A stretch of 17,902 bases of DNA from Bacteroidota bacterium (GTDB lineage: Bacteria; Bacteroidota; Bacteroidia; Chitinophagales; Chitinophagaceae). The stretch lies in NCBI GenBank assembly GCA_023437225.1, contig JAEZGS010000002.1, positions 1 through 17,902 on the forward strand, in the 5' to 3' direction. Below the pieces are notes generated by a model that was not told the DNA's origin, made no database searches, and was given only the letters and a program-made list of their open reading frames with translations. Positions 15,492 to 17,902 of this stretch are shown here, one piece after another (the stretch's first letter is position 1; each line of letters begins with the position of its first letter). The position numbers and the translations under genes were made by a program.

Positions 15492-16514
15492 CTATTGATC
15501 AGGTGCCGGGCGAGAAGTTTGTAACGATGCACTTACCAAGGCTCCGCGCGCCGCCCGGCGCCTCTCAGCCCTTTGGGCGGGAATGCTTGCAGCTCTGGCG
15601 GAGTCACGGCTGGGCCAAACGGCCGACGTGATTGCCTCGGCTAGACCCCGACGCCTGTGCCTGTCCGATTCCATCAACTTGAATGCCTCCATTGCGAAGA
15701 GCCCAAACGGACTTTTGGGGCATCCTGAATACCAACTCCCAGACTTGGCTGAATGGGTCGCTGGTAAACGCGTCCGTCGCTCAAAAAGTGCTTTGAGCTC
15801 CAGAACGGCAAGCATCTGAGGTGTGTTGGAGCTGGGGCCGCGTCTCTGGCTGACGAGTTGCGATGCGGCAAGAGAAAGCCGGCTCACATTGAACGTCAAT
15901 TCACGGACTAAGTGCGCGCCGTCGATCATTGCAGATGGCTCTGGCATCATCGGCTCGTATTGTTGCAACAATACCAGCTCCCATTCGCACCTCATCGGTA
16001 GGTTCAGGAGCATGCTTGCCAAAGTCGCGGCTTTGGTTGCCGTTCGGCTCAGGTCCGCACCAAGCGGCGGACTATCGTCGCCGGCAGGGGCGTCCGCATC
16101 GAGAAGCTCACTGACGTGCTCGAAAATTTCAGCGGCGGCGTTGATCGCGTCCACACCCGCCTCAAAAGATCTGACGGTCAAAGGTGCCAGGACGGCCGTG
16201 ACATGGTGTTCTGTTGTTGAAGCGGTGAGAGACCGCCACAAGCTTCTCGACTGCTCGGCAAGCGAACGGAGCGTGGGACCAGTGTGCGGCCTGGCAACCA
16301 TTTTTGCGCGTAGCCGTACAGAATTCTGATACCGCTTTGCGACGGCCATCAGCTCACAGGCGAGTTCATGCTCTTCTCGCTCCGAAAGCGGCGCGAGCAT
16401 TCGAGCGGTCTTAAGAACCGCGTCTTCTTCCACTCGAGCCGGCACGACACGCAACGGCAGCTCAGAACGGAAGACGGCTCTCGCACGAACTCTCTTTTCT
16501 GGTGTTTCGGACAT
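15492..16514 (-). CDS. Unknown 340-residue helical protein of the phage block
   Basis: Predicted 340 residues from the ATG at 16514, with a weak GAAG ahead. I do not recognise a family. The sequence is almost entirely helical and soluble: an Arg-rich N-terminus, a charged helix (LSEREEHELACELMAVAKRY), a basic segment with KMVARPHTG, a long Ala/Leu middle part, then a distinct C-terminal motif SPFGLFAMEAFKLMESDR. That is followed by a helix GLAEAITSAVW and a basic disordered tail (RRRAARGALVS). No catalytic motif, signal peptide or membrane helix is visible. As first gene of the run that continues into the ParB-methyltransferase and DUF5681 genes, it probably acts with them, on DNA by inference from its charge. 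Confidence 0.75.
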   Translation of the reverse strand: MSETPEKRVRARAVFRSELPLRVVPARVEEDAVLKTARMLAPLSEREEHELACELMAVAKRYQNSVRLRAKMVARPHTGPTLRSLAEQSRSLWRSLTASTTEHHVTAVLAPLTVRSFEAGVDAINAAAEIFEHVSELLDADAPAGDDSPPLGADLSRTATKAATLASMLLNLPMRCEWELVLLQQYEPMMPEPSAMIDGAHLVRELTFNVSRLSLAASQLVSQRRGPSSNTPQMLAVLELKALFERRTRLPATHSAKSGSWYSGCPKSPFGLFAMEAFKLMESDRHRRRGLAEAITSAVWPSRDSARAASIPAQRAERRRAARGALVSASLQTSRPAPDQ

Positions 16515-16868
16515 GTCTTCGGATCACCGCTGTCGGGCGCGCTCTGCCGCGCTAACGTCTCATTACCACGTTTCAGGCGCTAGGGACTCGCGATTCCTCA
16601 AATAGCTTTTCCCGTTTTCTGAGGTGACAGATTCTAAGACCTCGTCACGTTTTTGCGGCTTTTCCGCCATTCCGGCGTCTCCGGCTGCAGCTCGGAACGT
16701 GCATTTTTCCCCATTAACTCCCGTTTTCCGGCAACTGCCCGAAACAGGCGTATGCCCTCACCCGGGTCGCGGTCCACGACCGATGTCCACGACGTGATCA
16801 GGTCCGCGGGGCTGCAAAAATCGCAAATTTCGCTGGCAATTCCCCGAAAACCCGATTGTGGAAATCAC
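16515..16868. other. Divergent region at the right end of the phage block
   Basis: 354 bp without a recognisable gene between the divergent 340-residue gene and the DUF488 gene. It is rich in short T-runs next to CCG (for example GCTTTTCCCGTTTTCTGAG and CCCGTTTTCCGG), and has an interleaved inverted repeat GAGGTGAC ... GACCTCGTCAC near 16620-16648. The in-frame upstream extension of DUF488 (from 16653) is not convincing protein. No repeat matching the left junction was seen by eye. Confidence 0.4.
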
Positions 16869-17300
16869 ATGCGTATCTTCACGATCGGCTACGAAGCGAC
16901 GACAGTCGCCGAGTTCCTGGCCGCGCTTCAACAAGCCGGAGTCGAGCAAATCATCGACGTGCGCGCGGTTCCCAACTCGCGCCGGCCCGGCTTTTCGAAA
17001 ACGCCGCTAAGGAACGCGCTTGCCGAAGTGGACATCGACTATGTGCATCTGAGGGCGCTCGGCACCCCCGCCGACGGCCGCGCGGCGGCGCGGGCCGGTC
17101 GGCATGCCGATCTCGAGCGAATCTACGCGGGCCAGCTGGAGCTGCCGGAAGCGATTGCGGAAAGCGCGCTTATGCTCGAGCTGGCGCGGGAGAAGCCGAG
17201 CGCATTGCTTTGCTATGAGCGCGAACCGGGCGGCTGCCATCGCAGCCTTTTGCTCCGATCCGTCGCTCCCCAAGCGGAGGTGATCGACCTCTTTGCCTGA
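16869..17300 (+). CDS. DUF488 family protein
   Basis: Predicted 143 residues from the ATG at 16869; the family's N-terminal MRIFTIGYE begins exactly there, and the GGA 8 bases upstream serves as ribosome site. Conserved DUF488 (PF04343) features are all present: TIGYEATT, IIDVRAVPNSRRPGFSKT, YVHLRALGTP and SALLCYEREPGGCHRS. The paired D-V-R-x-x-P-x-S-R and C-Y-E/C-H-R motifs suggest a small cytoplasmic enzyme with a conserved cysteine and histidine, but its reaction is not established. Its stop lies 4 bases from the stop of the convergent gene. Confidence 0.92.
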   Translation: MRIFTIGYEATTVAEFLAALQQAGVEQIIDVRAVPNSRRPGFSKTPLRNALAEVDIDYVHLRALGTPADGRAAARAGRHADLERIYAGQLELPEAIAESALMLELAREKPSALLCYEREPGGCHRSLLLRSVAPQAEVIDLFA

Positions 17301-17304
17301 CCGA

Positions 17305-17760
17305 TCAGGCGGGCGGCGCGGCTTCGCCGACGAGCAGGTCTTCGATGTCGGGAATCGGCCGATCGGTCATTTCCTTGTTCACCGTCAGCACGATCCGCCG
17401 CTCGACTTCCTTGTGAAGCTCCTTGCGAAGCACGCCGAGCGCCTTCGGCGGCGCAATCACGACGAGCGCCTCGAAGTCACTGCGCAGCGCCCGGCGTTTG
17501 AGCTCCTCGGCGGCGTCCTTGACCCAGCGGTCTTCCTCGAGCTGGTGGAAGTCGGTTTCGTCCATGGCCGGGCGCGCGTCGCCCCAGCGCTGGCCCTGGC
17601 TTCCGGCCGCGTCGGTCTTCAGGTCGCGGTCCATCCCGTCCTGGCGGGTGTCGTGCGCTTCCGTCCTCAGGTCGAGCAGTTCAGAATCGCCATGGTTGCG
17701 CAGGAAAAGCATCTTCTTGCCGTCAGCGACGAGAACAAGCGCCTGGTGCGGAATGGCCAT
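17305..17760 (-). CDS. Host attachment family protein (PF10116 type)
   Basis: Predicted 151 residues from the ATG at 17760, preceded by AAGGAG about 9 bases upstream. It matches proteins annotated as required for attachment to host cells: an N-terminal strand with VLVADGKKMLFL, a middle region RTEAHDTRQDGMDRD, then FHQLEEDRWVKDAAEELKR, FEALVVIAPPKALGVLRKEL and a C-terminal VERRIVLTVNKEMTDRP. The fold resembles the archaeal release factor-like (baeRF) family; the attachment role comes from one early report on rhizobia-like bacteria and is uncertain elsewhere. Soluble, no signal peptide. Convergent with DUF488, so the two share a 4-base gap and no clear hairpin terminator. Confidence 0.85.
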   Translation of the reverse strand: MAIPHQALVLVADGKKMLFLRNHGDSELLDLRTEAHDTRQDGMDRDLKTDAAGSQGQRWGDARPAMDETDFHQLEEDRWVKDAAEELKRRALRSDFEALVVIAPPKALGVLRKELHKEVERRIVLTVNKEMTDRPIPDIEDLLVGEAAPPA

Positions 17761-17902
17761 TTGGGTGGTCTCCTTCGTGAGCTTTGCCGGAGCAACGCGC
17801 CCCGGTGCACCGCCGTTCCCGTTACCGGCGGCGCCCGCGATGAACGAACGTCGGTTGGGGCGGGAGACCGTTACTCCTGTTCCGGATCGACCGGCCGGGC
17901 GA
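17761..17902. other. Right-edge intergenic sequence
   Basis: Contains the ribosome site and probably the promoter of the host-attachment-family gene. A plus-strand ATG at 17840 opens a frame of 21 codons to the window end (MNERRLGRETVTPVPDRPAG), which could be the first part of a divergent gene, but there is no good Shine-Dalgarno and too little sequence to judge. Confidence 0.3.

Noticed and set aside
10975..16868. Direct repeats flanking the phage block as attL/attR
   Set aside because: Reading the two junctions by eye gave no shared stretch longer than chance, and no tRNA gene lies at either end. A computed repeat search could still find one.
16653..16868. N-terminal extension of the DUF488 protein by 72 codons
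   Set aside because: The family begins at MRIFTIGYE; the extension has no conserved feature and the ribosome site fits the ATG at 16869.

Overview
The window looks like a chromosome segment of a GC-rich alphaproteobacterium, most probably a sphingomonad (order Sphingomonadales). This rests on gene content: a fused Wzc-type tyrosine kinase with a Gly-Tyr tail, a winged-helix regulator and a short helical protein of types I associate with sphingomonads, TrmFO, a PF10116-type host-attachment protein, and frequent GTG/TTG starts. No tRNA, rRNA, CRISPR array or complete insertion sequence was seen.

Positions 1-4985 are the edge of an exopolysaccharide locus. A bacterial tyrosine kinase/chain-length regulator runs off the left edge on the minus strand. 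Divergently, a membrane-anchored TPR protein and a Wzy/WaaL-type polymerase or ligase form a coupled pair. Positions 4986-7800 are looser ground: a two-gene minus-strand mini-operon (a small protein with a RiPP-leader-like motif and a small membrane protein), a MarR-like regulator, a short helical protein, a decayed relic of a nucleotide-sugar dehydrogenase, and a secreted Ala/Pro-rich protein ending at a strong bidirectional terminator.

Positions 7869-10974 are housekeeping or envelope genes on the minus strand: a small exported protein, trmFO, and an intact TviB/WbpA-type UDP-sugar 6-dehydrogenase that appears co-transcribed with trmFO. The dehydrogenase probably supplies an acidic sugar for the polysaccharide. 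The relic near 7100 is a degenerate copy of the same family.

Positions 11373-16514 form a phage-derived block, all on the minus strand: an unknown 340-residue protein, a ParB-DNA methyltransferase fusion with an unusual motif IV, a DUF5681 protein, then a YqaJ-type exonuclease translationally coupled to an ERF single-strand annealing protein. No integrase, terminase, capsid gene or att repeat was seen, so this is a remnant or a domesticated recombination/modification cassette. Positions 16869-17760 return to ordinary chromosome with a DUF488 gene and a convergent host-attachment-family gene.

The items most worth a second look are the hexanucleotide-repeat tyrosine tail of the kinase, the dehydrogenase relic, the small RiPP-like mini-operon, and the methyltransferase carrying DQPW in place of DPPY.
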